Made by a program: the position numbers and the translations under genes. A stretch of DNA of 64,000 nucleotides. It comes from Pseudomonas sp. HAR-UPW-AIA-41. Lineage in GTDB: Bacteria > Pseudomonadota > Gammaproteobacteria > Pseudomonadales > Pseudomonadaceae. Position 1 is the stretch's first letter. Every line of letters begins with the position of its first letter. Below, one piece after another: positions 18,900 through 30,148 of this stretch. The notes beneath the pieces are model-generated. The model had not been told where the DNA came from. It made no database searches and saw only the letters and a program-made list of their open reading frames with translations. Location: the NCBI RefSeq assembly GCF_002304225.1, contig NZ_NSLB01000006.1, positions 124,001-188,000 of the forward strand, given 5' to 3'.

Positions 18900-21800
18900 A
18901 GCGGCGTTTCCAGGGCGGCATCGCTGCGGACGCCGCGCCATTGATTGAAGCGATGACGCAGACGGTCAAGGTACAGGTAGACCACCGGCGTCGTGTAAAG
19001 CGTGAGGATCTGACTGAGGATCAGCCCGCCGACGATGGTCAGGCCCAGCGGCTGGCGCATCTCCGCCCCCTCGGCCCCACCGATCAGCAGCGGCACGGCC
19101 CCGAGAATGGCGGCCAGGGTGGTCATCAGAATCGGCCGGAAGCGCAGCAGGCAGGCCTCGCGGATCGAGTCCAGCGGGCTCATGCCCTGCTGGCGTTCCA
19201 GCTGCAGCGCCAGGTCGATCATCAGGATGGCGTTCTTCTTCACGATACCGATCAGCAGGAACAGCCCGAGCAGGGAGATCAGGCTGAACTCGCCACCGAC
19301 CAGCAGGATCGCCAGCAGCGCCCCAACGCCCGCAGAGGGCAGCGTGGAGAGAATGGTCAGCGGATGGATGTAGCTCTCGTAGAGGATGCCCAGCACGATG
19401 TACACCACCAGCAGCGCGCCGAGAATCATCAGCGGCTGTTGCTGCTGCGTCTGCTGGAAGGCATCGCCACTGCCGCCCATGCGCCCCTGCACTTCGCTAG
19501 GCATGCCGATGGCCGCCACGGCGCGGTCGATGGCACGGGTGGCCTGATCGAGGCTGACGCCTTCGGCAAGGTCGAAGGAAATACTCTCGGCGGCGAACTG
19601 GCCATCGTGGTTGACGCGGTCCTCTTCCAACGAGGTTTCAAATCGGGTGAAGGCCGCCAGGGGTACGCGCTGCCCGCTGCCGGTGATCACCTGCAGATCG
19701 CGCAGCACGCTCGGGTCCTGATTGAAGCGCTGCTCCACCTCCAGAACCACCTTGTACTGGTTGAGGCTCTGGTAGATGGTCGAGATCTGCCGCTGACTGA
19801 AGGCGTTGTTCAGCAGGGTGGTCAGCGTGGCCATGTCCACCCCCAGGCGCTGGGCCGCGGCGCGATCGACCTGCAGACGCACCTGCTGGGCGCCCTCGCC
19901 TTCGTTGGCGTCGATGGCGGTCAGTTCCGGCAGTTCCTTGAAGGCCTGAGCGAGTCTGGGCAGCCAGATGCGCAGATCGTCCAGATCGGTGGCCAGCAGG
20001 CTGTACTCGTAGGCCGAGGTACGCTGTTCGCGGCCACCACCACGGCCGAACATCATGTCCTGGTCGGCCATGAGGAACAGCTGACCACCCGGCACCCGTG
20101 GCATCTCGCGGCGCAGGCGGTCGACCACGACCTGCGCCGGGGCGCGCTCGCTGCGCGGTTTGAGGCGCACGATCATGAAGGCATTGTTGATTCCGCCGTT
20201 GCCGCCGATAAAGCCGGCCACGCTCTCCACATCCGGGTCCTTGAGCACGGCACGGCGGAAGATTTCCATCTTCGGCTGCATGACCTGGAACGACAGGCCA
20301 TCGTCGCCACGGATGAAACCGATCAGTTGGCCGGAGTCCTGGGTCGGCAGGAAGGTTTTGGGCACCAGCACGAACAGGCCGATATTCAGGGCGATGGTCG
20401 CCAGCAGGCTGGCCAGAGTCAGGCGCGGATGGCGCAGAGCCCAGCCCAGACTCCGGCGGTACGCTTCCAGCACGCGTGCCTGCAGGCGCTGCCCGGCCTG
20501 CTGCAGGCGGTTGCCGCGGCCGGTCTGGTGCGGTTTGAGCCAGCGTGCGCAGAGCATTGGCGTAAGAGTCAGGGACACCAGCAGCGACACGATGATGGCG
20601 GCGGCCAGCGTCAGGGAGAACTCGCGGAACATCTGGTTGACGATGCCGCCCATGAACAGGATGGAGATGAACACCACCACCAGCGACAGGTTCATCGACA
20701 ACAGAGTGAAACCAACCTCGCGGGTGCCCTTGAGCGCGGCGGTCAGCGGCGGCTCCCCGTTGTCGATATGCCGGGCGATGTTCTCCAGCACCACGATGGC
20801 ATCGTCCACCACCAGGCCGGCGGCGAGAATCAGCGCCATCAGTGACAGTACGTTGAGCGAGAAGCCGCCCAGGTACATCACTGCAAAGGTGCCGATCAGC
20901 GACACCGGCACCGCCAGCGCCGGAATCAGGGCGCTGCGCCAGTTACCCAGGAAAGCCAGCACTAGCAGGATCACCAGCCCCACGGCAATGAGCAGGGTGC
21001 GTTCGGCCTCGTGCAGGGTCGCGCGGATCACCGGCGAGCGGTCCATGGCCACGTTCAGCTCGACGCTGGCCGGCAGCACCGCCTGCAGGGCCGGCAACTG
21101 GGCGCGGATCTGCTCGATGGTCTGGATGATGTTGGCGCCGGCCTGGCGGTTGATCACCAGCAGCACCGCCGATTCATCGTTGAAGAAACCGCTGTTGTAG
21201 CGGTCCTCGACGCTGTCCTCGACCTTGGCCACATCGGCCAGGCGCAGACTGCGACCGTCCTGATAACGGATCAGCAGCGGCAGGTAGTCGGCGGCCTTGC
21301 TCAGCTGGTCGTTGGCCTGCACCTGCCACTGCTGCGCGTCGTTCTCGACAAAGCCCTTGGGCCGGCGCTGGTTGGCGGCGCTGATGGTCTGGCGCACCTC
21401 ATCCAGTGACACGCCGTACTGTTCCAGCTGCTGCGCCTGCAACTGCACGCGCACCGCCGGCAGGGAGCTGCCGCCAATCTGCACTTCGCCCACGCCATTC
21501 ACCTGGGCGAGGCTCTGCGCCAGGATGGTCGAAGCCAGGTCGTACAGGCGGCTCTTATCGAGTTCCTTGGATGTCAGCGAGAGCACCATGATCGGCGCCT
21601 GCGACGGATTGACCTTCTTGTAGGTAGGCATGCTGCGCATGCCGCTGGGCATCAGGCTGCGCGCGGCATTGATGGCCGCCTGCACTTCCCGCGCGGCGCC
21701 GTTGATGTCCTTGTCCTGGGCAAACTGCACAATGACCCGGGTCGAGCCCTGGCTGGAGCGGCTGGTGATCTGCTCCACGCCGGCAATGGTGCCCATGGCC

Positions 21801-22006
21801 CGCTCCAGCGGCGTGGCAACACTGCTGGCCATGATCGCCGGGCTGGCACCGGCTAGGTTGGCCTGAACCACGATCACCGGGAAATCCATCTGCGGCAACG
21901 GCGCCACCGGCAGCAGGCGGAAGCTGATGATGCCCAAGAGGACAATGGCCAGGCTGCACAGCCAGGTCGCCACCGGACGATGAATAAACGGTGCCGAAAG
22001 GTTCAC
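18896..22006 (-). CDS. muxC: RND efflux transporter MuxC (MdtC-like)
   Basis: 1036 residues, full AcrB-family length. Twelve membrane segments with two large periplasmic loops; the proton-relay Asp pair of TM4 is present ([16 protein letters not shown] near 400). The protein opens [18 protein letters not shown]. Like MdtB/MdtC in E. coli, MuxB and MuxC are two different inner-membrane subunits thought to form a heterotrimer. It overlaps muxB upstream and opmB downstream by four bases each. Confidence 0.93.
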   Translation of the reverse strand: MNLSAPFIHRPVATWLCSLAIVLLGIISFRLLPVAPLPQMDFPVIVVQANLAGASPAIMASSVATPLERAMGTIAGVEQITSRSSQGSTRVIVQFAQDKDINGAAREVQAAINAARSLMPSGMRSMPTYKKVNPSQAPIMVLSLTSKELDKSRLYDLASTILAQSLAQVNGVGEVQIGGSSLPAVRVQLQAQQLEQYGVSLDEVRQTISAANQRRPKGFVENDAQQWQVQANDQLSKAADYLPLLIRYQDGRSLRLADVAKVEDSVEDRYNSGFFNDESAVLLVINRQAGANIIQTIEQIRAQLPALQAVLPASVELNVAMDRSPVIRATLHEAERTLLIAVGLVILLVLAFLGNWRSALIPALAVPVSLIGTFAVMYLGGFSLNVLSLMALILAAGLVVDDAIVVLENIARHIDNGEPPLTAALKGTREVGFTLLSMNLSLVVVFISILFMGGIVNQMFREFSLTLAAAIIVSLLVSLTLTPMLCARWLKPHQTGRGNRLQQAGQRLQARVLEAYRRSLGWALRHPRLTLASLLATIALNIGLFVLVPKTFLPTQDSGQLIGFIRGDDGLSFQVMQPKMEIFRRAVLKDPDVESVAGFIGGNGGINNAFMIVRLKPRSERAPAQVVVDRLRREMPRVPGGQLFLMADQDMMFGRGGGREQRTSAYEYSLLATDLDDLRIWLPRLAQAFKELPELTAIDANEGEGAQQVRLQVDRAAAQRLGVDMATLTTLLNNAFSQRQISTIYQSLNQYKVVLEVEQRFNQDPSVLRDLQVITGSGQRVPLAAFTRFETSLEEDRVNHDGQFAAESISFDLAEGVSLDQATRAIDRAVAAIGMPSEVQGRMGGSGDAFQQTQQQQPLMILGALLVVYIVLGILYESYIHPLTILSTLPSAGVGALLAILLVGGEFSLISLLGLFLLIGIVKKNAILMIDLALQLERQQGMSPLDSIREACLLRFRPILMTTLAAILGAVPLLIGGAEGAEMRQPLGLTIVGGLILSQILTLYTTPVVYLYLDRLRHRFNQWRGVRSDAALETPL

Positions 22007-25000
22007 GCGCCCTGCTCCGCCAGCGACTCTCCGCTGGCGCGTCGCGCCAGCCGGTCAAACGCCAGGTAGATCACCGGGGTGGTGAACAGGGTCAGCAACT
22101 GGCTGAGCAACAGGCCGCCGACCATCACCAGCCCCAGTGGCTGGCGCAGCTCGGCACCGGAGCCGGTAGCCAGCATCAGCGGCACGGCGCCAAACAACGC
22201 GGCCAGGGTGGTCATCAGGATCGGCCTAAAGCGCAGCAGCGCCGCCTGGTAGATGGCCTCACGCGGGCTCATGCCCTGATGCCGTTCGGCCTCCAGGGCG
22301 AAGTCGATCATCATGATGGCGTTCTTCTTGACGATGCCTATCAGGAGGATGATGCCGATGATGGCGATCAGGCCCAGATCCTCACCGGCCAGCAACAGGG
22401 CCAGCAAGGCGCCGACCGCCGCAGACGGCAGCGTCGACAGGATCGTTATGGGGTGGATATAGCTCTCGTAGAGCACGCCCAGCACGATGTACATGGTCAC
22501 CACCGCCGCCAGAATCAGCAGCAGCGTGCTCGAGAGCGACGCCTGGAAGGCCTGGGCCGCGCCCTGGAAGCGGGTCTGAATGCCCAGAGGCAGTCCCAGC
22601 TCGGCCTCCACCGCCTCGATCGCCGCGACAGCGCCGCCCAGGGACTGGCCGGGCGCCAGGTTGAACGACAGGGTCACGGCCGGGAACTGGCCAACCCGGC
22701 TGATCAGCAACTGCGCCGGGCGCTGCTCGATACGCGCCAGGGTCGACAGCGGTATCGCCTGACCATCGGCGCTGCGCACATGCAGCTGCTCCAGAGCCTT
22801 GGGCCCCAGGGTCGCGGCCCCACTGGACTCCAGCACCACGCGGTACTGGCTGGTCTGGGTGAAAATGGTCGACACCTGACGCTGACCGAAGGCGTCATAC
22901 AGCGCATCGGTGATGGTCGACACGCTGATGCCCAGGCGCGCGGCCGTGTCGCGGTCAATCTCGACATAGGCCTGAACACCACGCACCTGCAGGTCGCTGG
23001 TCACATCGGTCAGCTCCGGACGCTCACGCAAGGCTTCCAGCAACTTCGGTACCCACTCCTCCAGCAGCGCCTGATCCGGCGACTGCAGGCTGAACTGGTA
23101 CTGGGTACGGCTGATTCGGTCCTCGATTGACAGGTCCTGCACCGGCTGCAGGAACAGCTCGATGCCCGGCACCTGTGCCAGTCGCGGTTTGAGCCGCTCG
23201 ATTACCTCCTGCGCGGTTTCGTCGCGCTCGCCATGGGGCTTGAGGTTGATCAGCAGACGCCCGCTGTTGAGCGTCAGGTTGCTGCCATCCACGCCGATCG
23301 ACGAGGACAGGCTGGCCACCGCCGGGTCTTCCAGAATTACCTCTGCAAGAGCCTGCTGGCGCTCGCTCATGGCACGGAACGAGATGCTCTGCGGCGCCTC
23401 GGACACGCCCTGAATCAGGCCGGTGTCCTGCACCGGAAAGAAGCCCTTGGGCACCGCCAGGTACAACAGCACGGTGAGCACGAAGGTGCCCAGCGCCACC
23501 CACAGGGTCAGGCCCTGATGCTCCAGCACCCAGGCGAGTTGCCGGCCGTAACCAGCATTGATCCGCTGCAGCCAGCGTGGGGGCTGCTCCTCGCCACCGC
23601 CCTTGAGCAGGCGCGCGCACATCATCGGCGTCAGGGTCAGGGAAATCGCCAGGGAAATCAGGATGGCCACCGCCAGGGTAATGGCGAACTCGCGGAACAG
23701 GCGGCCCACCACGTCCTGCATGAACAGCAGCGGAATCAAAACAGCGATCAGCGACAGGGTCAGCGAGATCAGGGTGAAGCCGATCTGCTTCGAACCCTTG
23801 AGCGCAGCGCCCAGCGGCGTCTCGCCCTGCTCGCGGTAGCGGGCGATGTTCTCCAGCATGACGATGGCGTCGTCGACCACAAAGCCCGTGGCGATGGTCA
23901 GCGCCATCAGCGTCAGGTTGTTGATGGAGAACCCGGCCAGGTACATGACCACGAAGGTACCGATCAGCGACAGCGGCACCACCACCGAGGGAATCAGGGT
24001 CGCCGACAGCTTGCGCAGGAAAAGCAGCGTCACAAGCACCACCAGGCCGATGGCCATGAACAGCTCGTGGCGCACCGCGTCGATGGAGGCGCGGATGGTC
24101 TGGGTGCGGTCGGAAAGAATCTGCACCTCAAGACCTGCCGGCAGAGCGGCCTGCAGCTTGGGCAGCAGCGCGTCGATGCGCTCGACCACGTCGATGACGT
24201 TGGCCCCCGGCTGGCGCTGCACGTTGACCAGCACGGCCTGCTGCTGGTTGGCCCAGGCAGCCAGGCGCGAGTTCTCCACACCGTCCACCAGCTCGGCGAC
24301 ATCGCGCAGGCGCAGGGCCGCGCCGTTCTGGTAGCTGAGAATCAGCTGGCCGTATTCCTCGGCGGATTTCAGTTGGTCGTTAGCATCCAGAGTCGAGACC
24401 CGGTTGGGACCGTCGAAACTGCCCTTGGGCTGATTGACGTTGGCCGCGGTGATCAGGCTGCGCACTTCGGCCAGCGACAGGCCGTGGGCAGCCAGCGCCT
24501 CGGGATTGACCCGCACGCGCACGGCCGGGCGCTGCCCGCCGGCCAGGCTGACCATGCCGACGCCCGACACCTGAGCCAGCTTCTGCGCCATGCGCGTGTC
24601 CACCAGATCCTGCACCTGCGCCAGCGGCAGGGTCTGCGCGGTGACAGCCAGGGTCAGCACCGGGGTATCGGCCGGGTTGACCTTGTTGTACACCGGCGGC
24701 GCCGGCAGATCATTGGGCAACAGGTTGCTGGCCGCATTGATCGCCGCCTGCACCTGCTGCTCGGCCACATCCAGCTCCACATCCAGGGCAAAGCGCAGGG
24801 TCAGGACCGACGCGCCGCCGGAGCTGTTGGAGGTCATCTCCTGCAGGCCGGGCATCTGCCCGAACTGGCGCTCCAGCGGGCTGGTGACACTGCTGGCCAT
24901 AACCTCGGGGCTCGCGCCCGGGTACAGGGTGAGGACCCGGATGGTCGGGTAATCCACCTGGGGCAGCGCCGCCACCGGCAGCAGCTTGTAGGCGATCAGG

Positions 25001-25074
25001 CCGGCTAGCAGCACGGCCAGCATGCTCAGGGTGGTGGCAACGGGCCGCAGGATGAACAGACGGGAAAGGTGCAT
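22003..25074 (-). CDS. muxB: RND efflux transporter MuxB (MdtB-like)
   Basis: 1023 residues, with the same fold as Mux[19 protein letters not shown] at the start and TM4 Asp pair in [16 protein letters not shown]. The pair in P. aeruginosa exports aztreonam, macrolides, novobiocin and tetracycline with MuxA and OpmB; the spectrum here is inferred. It starts on the last base of the muxA stop codon (TGATG), indicating translational coupling. Confidence 0.93.
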   Translation of the reverse strand: MHLSRLFILRPVATTLSMLAVLLAGLIAYKLLPVAALPQVDYPTIRVLTLYPGASPEVMASSVTSPLERQFGQMPGLQEMTSNSSGGASVLTLRFALDVELDVAEQQVQAAINAASNLLPNDLPAPPVYNKVNPADTPVLTLAVTAQTLPLAQVQDLVDTRMAQKLAQVSGVGMVSLAGGQRPAVRVRVNPEALAAHGLSLAEVRSLITAANVNQPKGSFDGPNRVSTLDANDQLKSAEEYGQLILSYQNGAALRLRDVAELVDGVENSRLAAWANQQQAVLVNVQRQPGANVIDVVERIDALLPKLQAALPAGLEVQILSDRTQTIRASIDAVRHELFMAIGLVVLVTLLFLRKLSATLIPSVVVPLSLIGTFVVMYLAGFSINNLTLMALTIATGFVVDDAIVMLENIARYREQGETPLGAALKGSKQIGFTLISLTLSLIAVLIPLLFMQDVVGRLFREFAITLAVAILISLAISLTLTPMMCARLLKGGGEEQPPRWLQRINAGYGRQLAWVLEHQGLTLWVALGTFVLTVLLYLAVPKGFFPVQDTGLIQGVSEAPQSISFRAMSERQQALAEVILEDPAVASLSSSIGVDGSNLTLNSGRLLINLKPHGERDETAQEVIERLKPRLAQVPGIELFLQPVQDLSIEDRISRTQYQFSLQSPDQALLEEWVPKLLEALRERPELTDVTSDLQVRGVQAYVEIDRDTAARLGISVSTITDALYDAFGQRQVSTIFTQTSQYRVVLESSGAATLGPKALEQLHVRSADGQAIPLSTLARIEQRPAQLLISRVGQFPAVTLSFNLAPGQSLGGAVAAIEAVEAELGLPLGIQTRFQGAAQAFQASLSSTLLLILAAVVTMYIVLGVLYESYIHPITILSTLPSAAVGALLALLLAGEDLGLIAIIGIILLIGIVKKNAIMMIDFALEAERHQGMSPREAIYQAALLRFRPILMTTLAALFGAVPLMLATGSGAELRQPLGLVMVGGLLLSQLLTLFTTPVIYLAFDRLARRASGESLAEQGA

Positions 25075-26333
25075 CAGCCGCCCAGCCCCGGACGCTTGAG
25101 CGACTGGCCCTTGCGCTCGCCACTGGGCGTGCGGCTGGGATCAGCCGGGGCCGACAAGCCGTCGATCACGTCCACCGCATCGCCTTCGCGCAGGCGGTCG
25201 GTGCCTTCGAGAATCACCCGCTCACCGGCCTTGAGCCCGTCCAGTACCACGGTCTGCCGGCCATCACTGGCGCCCAGTTCCAGGCGCTGCACACGTACCT
25301 TGTCGCTCTCGCCAACGACAAAGGCAAAGTTGCCCTGGCTGCCGAACTGCACGGCGGCGGTCGGCATCAGCAGCACCTGCGGCAGTACGTCCAGACGCAG
25401 GCGCACATTGACGAACTGGTTGGGAAACAGGGCCTCATCGGCGTTGGCAAACTGCGCCTTGAGCTTGAGCGTGCCGGTGGCGCTGTCGATCTGGTTGTCC
25501 AGGCTGTGCAGCGTGCCGCTGGCCAGCAGGTTCTGCTCATTGCGGTCCCAGGCTTCAACCAGCAGCTGTGCGCCGCGGCGCTGAGCCGCGCGCAGGGCCG
25601 GCACCTGCCCCTCGGGCAGGGTGAAGGCCACGGCAATCGGCTGGGTCTGGGTGATTACCGCCAGCACCGTGCTGTCGTTGGCCGCCAGCAGGTTTCCGGC
25701 ATCCAGCTGACGCAGCCCCACGCGGCCGCTGATCGGCGCCTTGATCTGGCTGAACTGCAAGTTCAGGCGCGCTTCGGCCAGGGTCGCCTGGTTGCTCTTC
25801 AGCGTGCCCTGATATTGCCCCACCAGCGCCTGCTGGGTATCCAGGGTCTGCTTGGCAATGCTCTGCTCGGCATACAGGCCGCGGTAGCGCGCCAGGTCGA
25901 TCTCGGCGTTCTTCAGCTGGGCCTGGTTCTGCAGCAAGGTGCCCTCGGCCTGCTGCACCGCCACCTCGTAGGGGCGCGGATCGATCTGCGCCAGCAACTG
26001 ACCGGCCTTGACCATCTGCCCTTCCTCGAACAGCACCTTGACCAGCTCACCACCGACACGGGCACGGACATTGACCGTATTGAGCGCCGTCACCGTGCCC
26101 AGCGCCTTTTCATAGACGGCGAAATCAGCCTGCACCACCTGAGCTACGCGCACCGGCACCGGGCCGCGAGGACCGCCGGGGCCTCCCGGACCACCCGCGG
26201 CAGCTGATCGCCCCTTTTCACTGACGGACTCGGCTGGCCAGGCCCACCACAGGGCAGCAGCTACCACGATCACAGGTACAGCCTGCAAAGGTCTGGGCAA
26301 TTTCAGAAAACGACTGGCGAGGGAACGAAGCAT
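25074..26333 (-). CDS. muxA: RND efflux periplasmic adaptor MuxA (MdtA-like)
   Basis: 419 residues. N-terminal membrane anchor (about 18-32), a Gly-Pro-rich linker at 47-60, then the membrane-fusion-protein order: half-lipoyl ([34 protein letters not shown]), alpha-hairpin, second lipoyl ([18 protein letters not shown]), beta-barrel and membrane-proximal domains. It bridges MuxBC to OpmB. The ATG at 26333 is preferred over the in-frame TTG at 26345. First gene of the minus-strand efflux operon. Confidence 0.92.
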   Translation of the reverse strand: MLRSLASRFLKLPRPLQAVPVIVVAAALWWAWPAESVSEKGRSAAAGGPGGPGGPRGPVPVRVAQVVQADFAVYEKALGTVTALNTVNVRARVGGELVKVLFEEGQMVKAGQLLAQIDPRPYEVAVQQAEGTLLQNQAQLKNAEIDLARYRGLYAEQSIAKQTLDTQQALVGQYQGTLKSNQATLAEARLNLQFSQIKAPISGRVGLRQLDAGNLLAANDSTVLAVITQTQPIAVAFTLPEGQVPALRAAQRRGAQLLVEAWDRNEQNLLASGTLHSLDNQIDSATGTLKLKAQFANADEALFPNQFVNVRLRLDVLPQVLLMPTAAVQFGSQGNFAFVVGESDKVRVQRLELGASDGRQTVVLDGLKAGERVILEGTDRLREGDAVDVIDGLSAPADPSRTPSGERKGQSLKRPGLGG

Positions 26334-26445
26334 GGGCAGATCCAATGGAAATGAGCGCGAACGATAAACAATCTCGACAACAAGGCGAAGTCATTTACCC
26401 AACTTTTACCTTTGCAAGGTTTGTGTAAACCCTCTCCAGACAAAG

Positions 26446-26470
26446 AAAAACGGCCTGCAAAGGCAGGCCG
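26446..26470 (-). terminator. Rho-independent terminator of tpx
   Basis: On the minus strand CGGCCTGC, loop CTTT, GCAGGCCG, then TTTTTC. It lies 18 bases after the tpx stop. Confidence 0.85.
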
Positions 26471-26488
26471 TCGGTACAGCTATGGCGG

Positions 26489-26989
26489 TTATGCCAGCGC
26501 GCGCAGCGCCGCCTCGTAGTCCGGCTCGTCAGCGATCTCGGCCACCAGCTCGCTGTGCAGCACCTTGCCCTGCTCGTCCAGCACCAGCACCGCGCGGGCG
26601 GCGATACCCGCCAGCGGACCGCTGGCCAGGGCCACACCGTAATCCTTGAGGAATTCGGCACCACGCATGGTCGACAGGTTGACCACATTGTCCAGACCTT
26701 CGGCGCCGCAGAAGCGCTTCTGGGCAAACGGCAGGTCGGCGGAGATGCACAGCACCACGGTGTTGGCCAGGCCGCTGGCCTTGGCATTGAAGGTGCGAAC
26801 CGAGGTGGCACAGGTCGGCGTATCGACACTCGGGAAGATATTGAGGATTTTGCGCTTGCCGGCGAAGCTCGCCAGGCTGACATCGGCGAGATCTGCGCCA
26901 ACCAGTGTGAAAGCCGGCGCCTGCTGGCCCGGTTGCGGCAGCTGACCGGCTACTTCGACTGGGTTACCACGCAGAGTGACGGTTGCCAT
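26489..26989 (-). CDS. tpx: Thiol peroxidase (atypical 2-Cys peroxiredoxin)
   Basis: 166 residues. Peroxidatic Cys60 in [12 protein letters not shown] and resolving Cys94 in KRFCGAE, at the exact Tpx spacing. It reduces hydroperoxides, preferring alkyl peroxides, with thioredoxin as electron donor. The start [11 protein letters not shown] matches the family. It is monocistronic, flanked by terminators on both sides. Confidence 0.96.
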   Translation of the reverse strand: MATVTLRGNPVEVAGQLPQPGQQAPAFTLVGADLADVSLASFAGKRKILNIFPSVDTPTCATSVRTFNAKASGLANTVVLCISADLPFAQKRFCGAEGLDNVVNLSTMRGAEFLKDYGVALASGPLAGIAARAVLVLDEQGKVLHSELVAEIADEPDYEAALRALA

Positions 26990-27049
26990 CTTGAATATCC
27001 TTGTATGGGAGTCGGAATTGGAGTGTGCAGTAAAACACGCCTGACAGAC

Positions 27050-27077
27050 AAAAGCCCCAGAACCTGGGGCTTTCTTT
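27050..27077 (-). terminator. Terminator of the GNAT gene
   Basis: The arms AGCCCCAG (27053-27060) and CTGGGGCT (27064-27071) have a 3-base loop; on the minus strand a TTTTG tract follows. It lies between the GNAT stop and the tpx promoter region. A T tract on the plus strand makes it potentially bidirectional. Confidence 0.7.
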
Positions 27078-27089
27078 TAAACAAATGAC

Positions 27090-27731
27090 TCAGGCACTGG
27101 CCTGCCAGGTGGCCGGCGGATTGGCATGAAACAGCACATGCTGACGAATCGGCCCAATTGCTACCTCGCCGATTTCCTCATAACCCAGACGCTGGTAGTA
27201 GGCCAGGTAGTGTGGATCACCGGTATCCAGCACCACACCGCGTGAGCTGCTGTCCTCGGCACACCAGCGGTGCAGTTCGGCCACCAGCTGCTCGCCCAGG
27301 CCGCGCCCTTGAAATTCCGGGTGTACGCCGAGCAGTGGCAATACATGAAACGGACCAGGCGGAAGGCACGCCAGAACGGCCTCGTGATAGTCCAGATAGC
27401 GGCGGGTGCAGCGGAAACCGGTGGTCAGCAGCATACGCAGGCGCCAGCCCCAGCTTTCGGTAATGTCCATGCGCCGCTGCGGCGGTGCGATCAGCGCCAT
27501 GCCCACCAGGCGATCATCGATCAGCAGGCCGATAGCCGGCAGTTCCTCGGCAAAATGCTGCTCCACCAGCTCACGCACAGTGGCACGCACACGTTGGTCA
27601 AAACCCGGCCGCTCCGCTTCAAAGAGATAAGCGAAGGTCGGTTCATGACGGTAGGCGTGATACAGCAGCGAACGGGCCTCGCGGCTGTAACCGTGATCGA
27701 GCAGGTGGACTTCGGCGTTTATCGGCGTCAT
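27090..27731 (-). CDS. GNAT family N-acetyltransferase
   Basis: 213 residues. The acetyl-CoA-binding motif A is clear: LLGVHPEFQGRGLGEQLVAELHRW (about 130-153), with the Q/R-x-x-G-x-G/A pattern, followed by the motif B region containing LDTGDPHYLAYYQRLGYEEIGE. The acceptor substrate cannot be deduced. It is divergent from xthA, with 131 bases between starts. Confidence 0.87.
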   Translation of the reverse strand: MTPINAEVHLLDHGYSREARSLLYHAYRHEPTFAYLFEAERPGFDQRVRATVRELVEQHFAEELPAIGLLIDDRLVGMALIAPPQRRMDITESWGWRLRMLLTTGFRCTRRYLDYHEAVLACLPPGPFHVLPLLGVHPEFQGRGLGEQLVAELHRWCAEDSSSRGVVLDTGDPHYLAYYQRLGYEEIGEVAIGPIRQHVLFHANPPATWQASA

Positions 27732-27862
27732 CGCCAGGACCTCTTGTTGTGTTTATGGGTCTGTTCTGACACTAGCAGGCCCCCTGGCACCGTGCCATGA
27801 CACTGGTCGGCCGGCTGGCCGCTGGGCTAGCATCACCCTCTTTTTTTACCCGGAACTGCCCC

Positions 27863-28675
27863 ATGAAGATTGTTTCCTTCAACATCAATGGCCTGCGTGC
27901 CCGTCCCCACCAGTTGCAGGCGCTGATCGAGGCACACCAGCCGGATGTCATCGGCCTGCAGGAAACCAAGGTGTCCGACGAGCAGTTCCCCGAGGCGGAG
28001 ATCCGCCAGCTTGGCTATCACGTGCACTATCACGGGCAGAAGGGTCACTACGGCGTCGCCCTGCTCTCTCGCGAGAAGCCGCTGGAGCTGCACAAGGGAT
28101 TCCCGGGCGATGAACCCGATGCCCAGCGCCGCTTTATCTGGGGCCGCTTTGCCGACGCCAATGGCCAGCCGCTCACCGTGATGAACGGCTACTTCCCCCA
28201 GGGCGAGAGCCGTGACCACCCCACCAAGTTTCCGGCCAAGCAGCGCTTCTATGCCGACCTGCAACAGCTCCTGGAGACCCAGTTCAGCCCCGAGCAGGCC
28301 CTGGTGGTCATGGGCGACATCAATATCTCACCGGAGGACTGCGACATCGGCATCGGCGAGGACAACCGCAAGCGCTGGCTGAAAACCGGCAAGTGCAGCT
28401 TCCTCCCCGAGGAGCGTGAGTGGCTGGACCGCCTCAAGGCCTGGGGCCTGAGCGACAGCTTCCGTCAGTTGCATCCGGCGGTGAATGACCAGTTCAGCTG
28501 GTTCGACTACCGCAGCCGTGGCTTCGAGGATGAGCCCAAGCGCGGTCTGCGCATCGACGTCATCCTAGCCAGCCAGGGCCTTCAGGCTCGAGTGAAAGAC
28601 GCCGGTATCGACTACCAGCTGCGCAGTATGGACAAGCCCTCCGACCATGCGCCGATCTGGCTGAAGCTCGACTGA
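27863..28675 (+). CDS. xthA: Exodeoxyribonuclease III
   Basis: 270 residues, the family length. Endonuclease/exonuclease/phosphatase fold: [14 protein letters not shown] start, catalytic Glu34 in [17 protein letters not shown], and C-terminal SDHAPIW with H262. It is an AP endonuclease and 3' exonuclease in base excision repair. The ATG at 27863 is the family start; an upstream in-frame ATG adds an unrelated leader. Single gene. Confidence 0.95.
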   Translation: MKIVSFNINGLRARPHQLQALIEAHQPDVIGLQETKVSDEQFPEAEIRQLGYHVHYHGQKGHYGVALLSREKPLELHKGFPGDEPDAQRRFIWGRFADANGQPLTVMNGYFPQGESRDHPTKFPAKQRFYADLQQLLETQFSPEQALVVMGDINISPEDCDIGIGEDNRKRWLKTGKCSFLPEEREWLDRLKAWGLSDSFRQLHPAVNDQFSWFDYRSRGFEDEPKRGLRIDVILASQGLQARVKDAGIDYQLRSMDKPSDHAPIWLKLD

Positions 28676-28711
28676 CGCCACGCGGCAAGACGCGCCCCAG
28701 AGCGGGCGCGC

Positions 28712-28745
28712 CTGTCACAGTTGTGTAACGCGAGCGTCTTAATCT
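28712..28745 (+). promoter_or_regulatory. Candidate Pho box and -10 of the PstS-OmpA gene
   Basis: CTGTCAC (28712-28718), a 4-base spacer and GTGTAAC (28723-28729) form an 11-base-period direct repeat resembling PhoB half-sites (consensus CTGTCAT). CTTAAT (28738-28743) lies about the right distance downstream for a PhoB-dependent -10. The second half-site deviates, so this is inferred. Confidence 0.45.
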
Positions 28746-28789
28746 GCGCGCACTTTAACTCTGCCACTGTGCATAAGGTGCCTGTAGTC

Positions 28790-30148
28790 ATGACGACGGA
28801 ACGCGATGCCTGGAGCCCGACCAGCTGCCTGCTGATTCTCGGCTTTCTCTGTTACGCCCTGCCCTGGTCGGTATTTGCCGCGCCCAAGGCTGATTCGGCG
28901 TTACTGCGCATCCAGGGCTCCAACACCATTGGTGCCAAACTCGGCCCGGCGCTGGTAAAGGGTTTGCTGCAAAGCCAAGGCGCCGTGGATATTCGGCAAA
29001 GTGCCGGCGATCAGGAAAACGAAGTACGCATCCAGGCCACCTCGGCCAAGGGCGAGCCACTGATCCTCGATGTGGCCGCCCATGGTTCGGGCACCGGCTT
29101 TACCGCCCTGCAGGATGGCAGCGCGGATCTGGCCGCATCTTCGCGCCCGATCAAGGAGGCCGAGGCCCAAAGCCTGCGCAGCCTTGGCGACATGACCAGC
29201 CGCGCCAGCGAGCACATCATCGCCATCGACGGCCTGGCCGTGGTGGTGCATCCGCAGAACCCGCTCAGTCAGCTCAATACCGAGCAGGTCGCACGCATCT
29301 TCGCCGGTGAAGTGAGCAACTGGGCCGAACTGGGCGGCCGCAATGCGCCGATCCGGTTGTATGCCCGCGACGACAAGTCGGGCACCTTCGACACCTTCAA
29401 GGAGCTGGTACTGGTGCGTCAGGGCAAATCCCTGTCGGCATCGGCGCAGCGCTTCGAGTCGAGCGATCAGCTGTCCGACGCGGTCAGTCAGGATATCGAC
29501 GGCATCGGTTTCATCGGCCTGCCCTATGTACGCCAGAGCAAGGCCCTGGCGATTGCCGATGGAGAATCGCTGGCCATGCTGCCGACCCCGGCCCTGATTG
29601 CCACTGAGGATTACCCGCTGTCGCGCCGGCTGTTCTTCTACCGCCCGGCCACAGTGAGCAATCCCTGGGGCGACGCGCTGATCGAGTTCGCCCACAGTGA
29701 CGCCGGTCAGGCCATCGTCGCGCAGACCGGTTTCATCGCCCAGCGGGTGGAAGCGACACAGGTCGAAGCTGATCTGGAGATGCCTGCCTACTACCAGCAA
29801 CTGGCCGGCGAGGCCCGCCGTCTGACGGTCAACTTCCGTTTCCAGGAAGGCAGCGCCCAGCTGGACAACAAGGCACTGCGCGATCTGGAACGGCTGATGG
29901 ATTACATCAAGCGTGAAAACAAACTGATCAATCAGGTGGCGCTGGTCGGCTTCGGCGATCCGAAGAACGACCCGGCGCGTGCAGCCCTGCTCTCCAAGCT
30001 GCGCGCCATGGCCGTGCGCCGCGAACTGAGCCGCGAAGGCGTGTTGCTGCGCGAGATCGTCGGCATGGGTGACCAGTTGCCGGTGGCGGCCAACACCGCA
30101 GACAGCGGCCGGCAGAAGAATCGACGTGTAGAAGTGTGGGTCTACTGA
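28790..30148 (+). CDS. PstS-like phosphate-binding protein fused to an OmpA-like domain
   Basis: 452 residues. Signal peptide (about 10-31, ending WSVFAAP). Then a PstS-type ligand-binding domain (about 38-320) with IQGSNTIG and RDDKSGTFDTF, both phosphate-contact segments in PstS. The C-terminal part (about 350-452) is OmpA-like (NFRFQEGSAQL; then GFGDPKNDPARAALLSKLRAMAVRREL), expected to bind peptidoglycan. This would tether a phosphate-binding module in the periplasm. No pst transporter genes are adjacent. A Pho-box-like sequence lies upstream. The 3' end overlaps the convergent AraC gene by seven bases. Confidence 0.85.
   Translation: MTTERDAWSPTSCLLILGFLCYALPWSVFAAPKADSALLRIQGSNTIGAKLGPALVKGLLQSQGAVDIRQSAGDQENEVRIQATSAKGEPLILDVAAHGSGTGFTALQDGSADLAASSRPIKEAEAQSLRSLGDMTSRASEHIIAIDGLAVVVHPQNPLSQLNTEQVARIFAGEVSNWAELGGRNAPIRLYARDDKSGTFDTFKELVLVRQGKSLSASAQRFESSDQLSDAVSQDIDGIGFIGLPYVRQSKALAIADGESLAMLPTPALIATEDYPLSRRLFFYRPATVSNPWGDALIEFAHSDAGQAIVAQTGFIAQRVEATQVEADLEMPAYYQQLAGEARRLTVNFRFQEGSAQLDNKALRDLERLMDYIKRENKLINQVALVGFGDPKNDPARAALLSKLRAMAVRRELSREGVLLREIVGMGDQLPVAANTADSGRQKNRRVEVWVY

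Noticed and set aside
18941..20845. 634-codon open frame on the plus strand opposite muxC
   Set aside because: Composition is His/Gln/Arg-rich repeats with no domain; muxC on the other strand is a complete RND transporter.
23233..25008. 591-codon open frame on the plus strand opposite muxB
   Set aside because: Same reasoning: a shadow of the muxB codon pattern without a ribosome binding site or domain.
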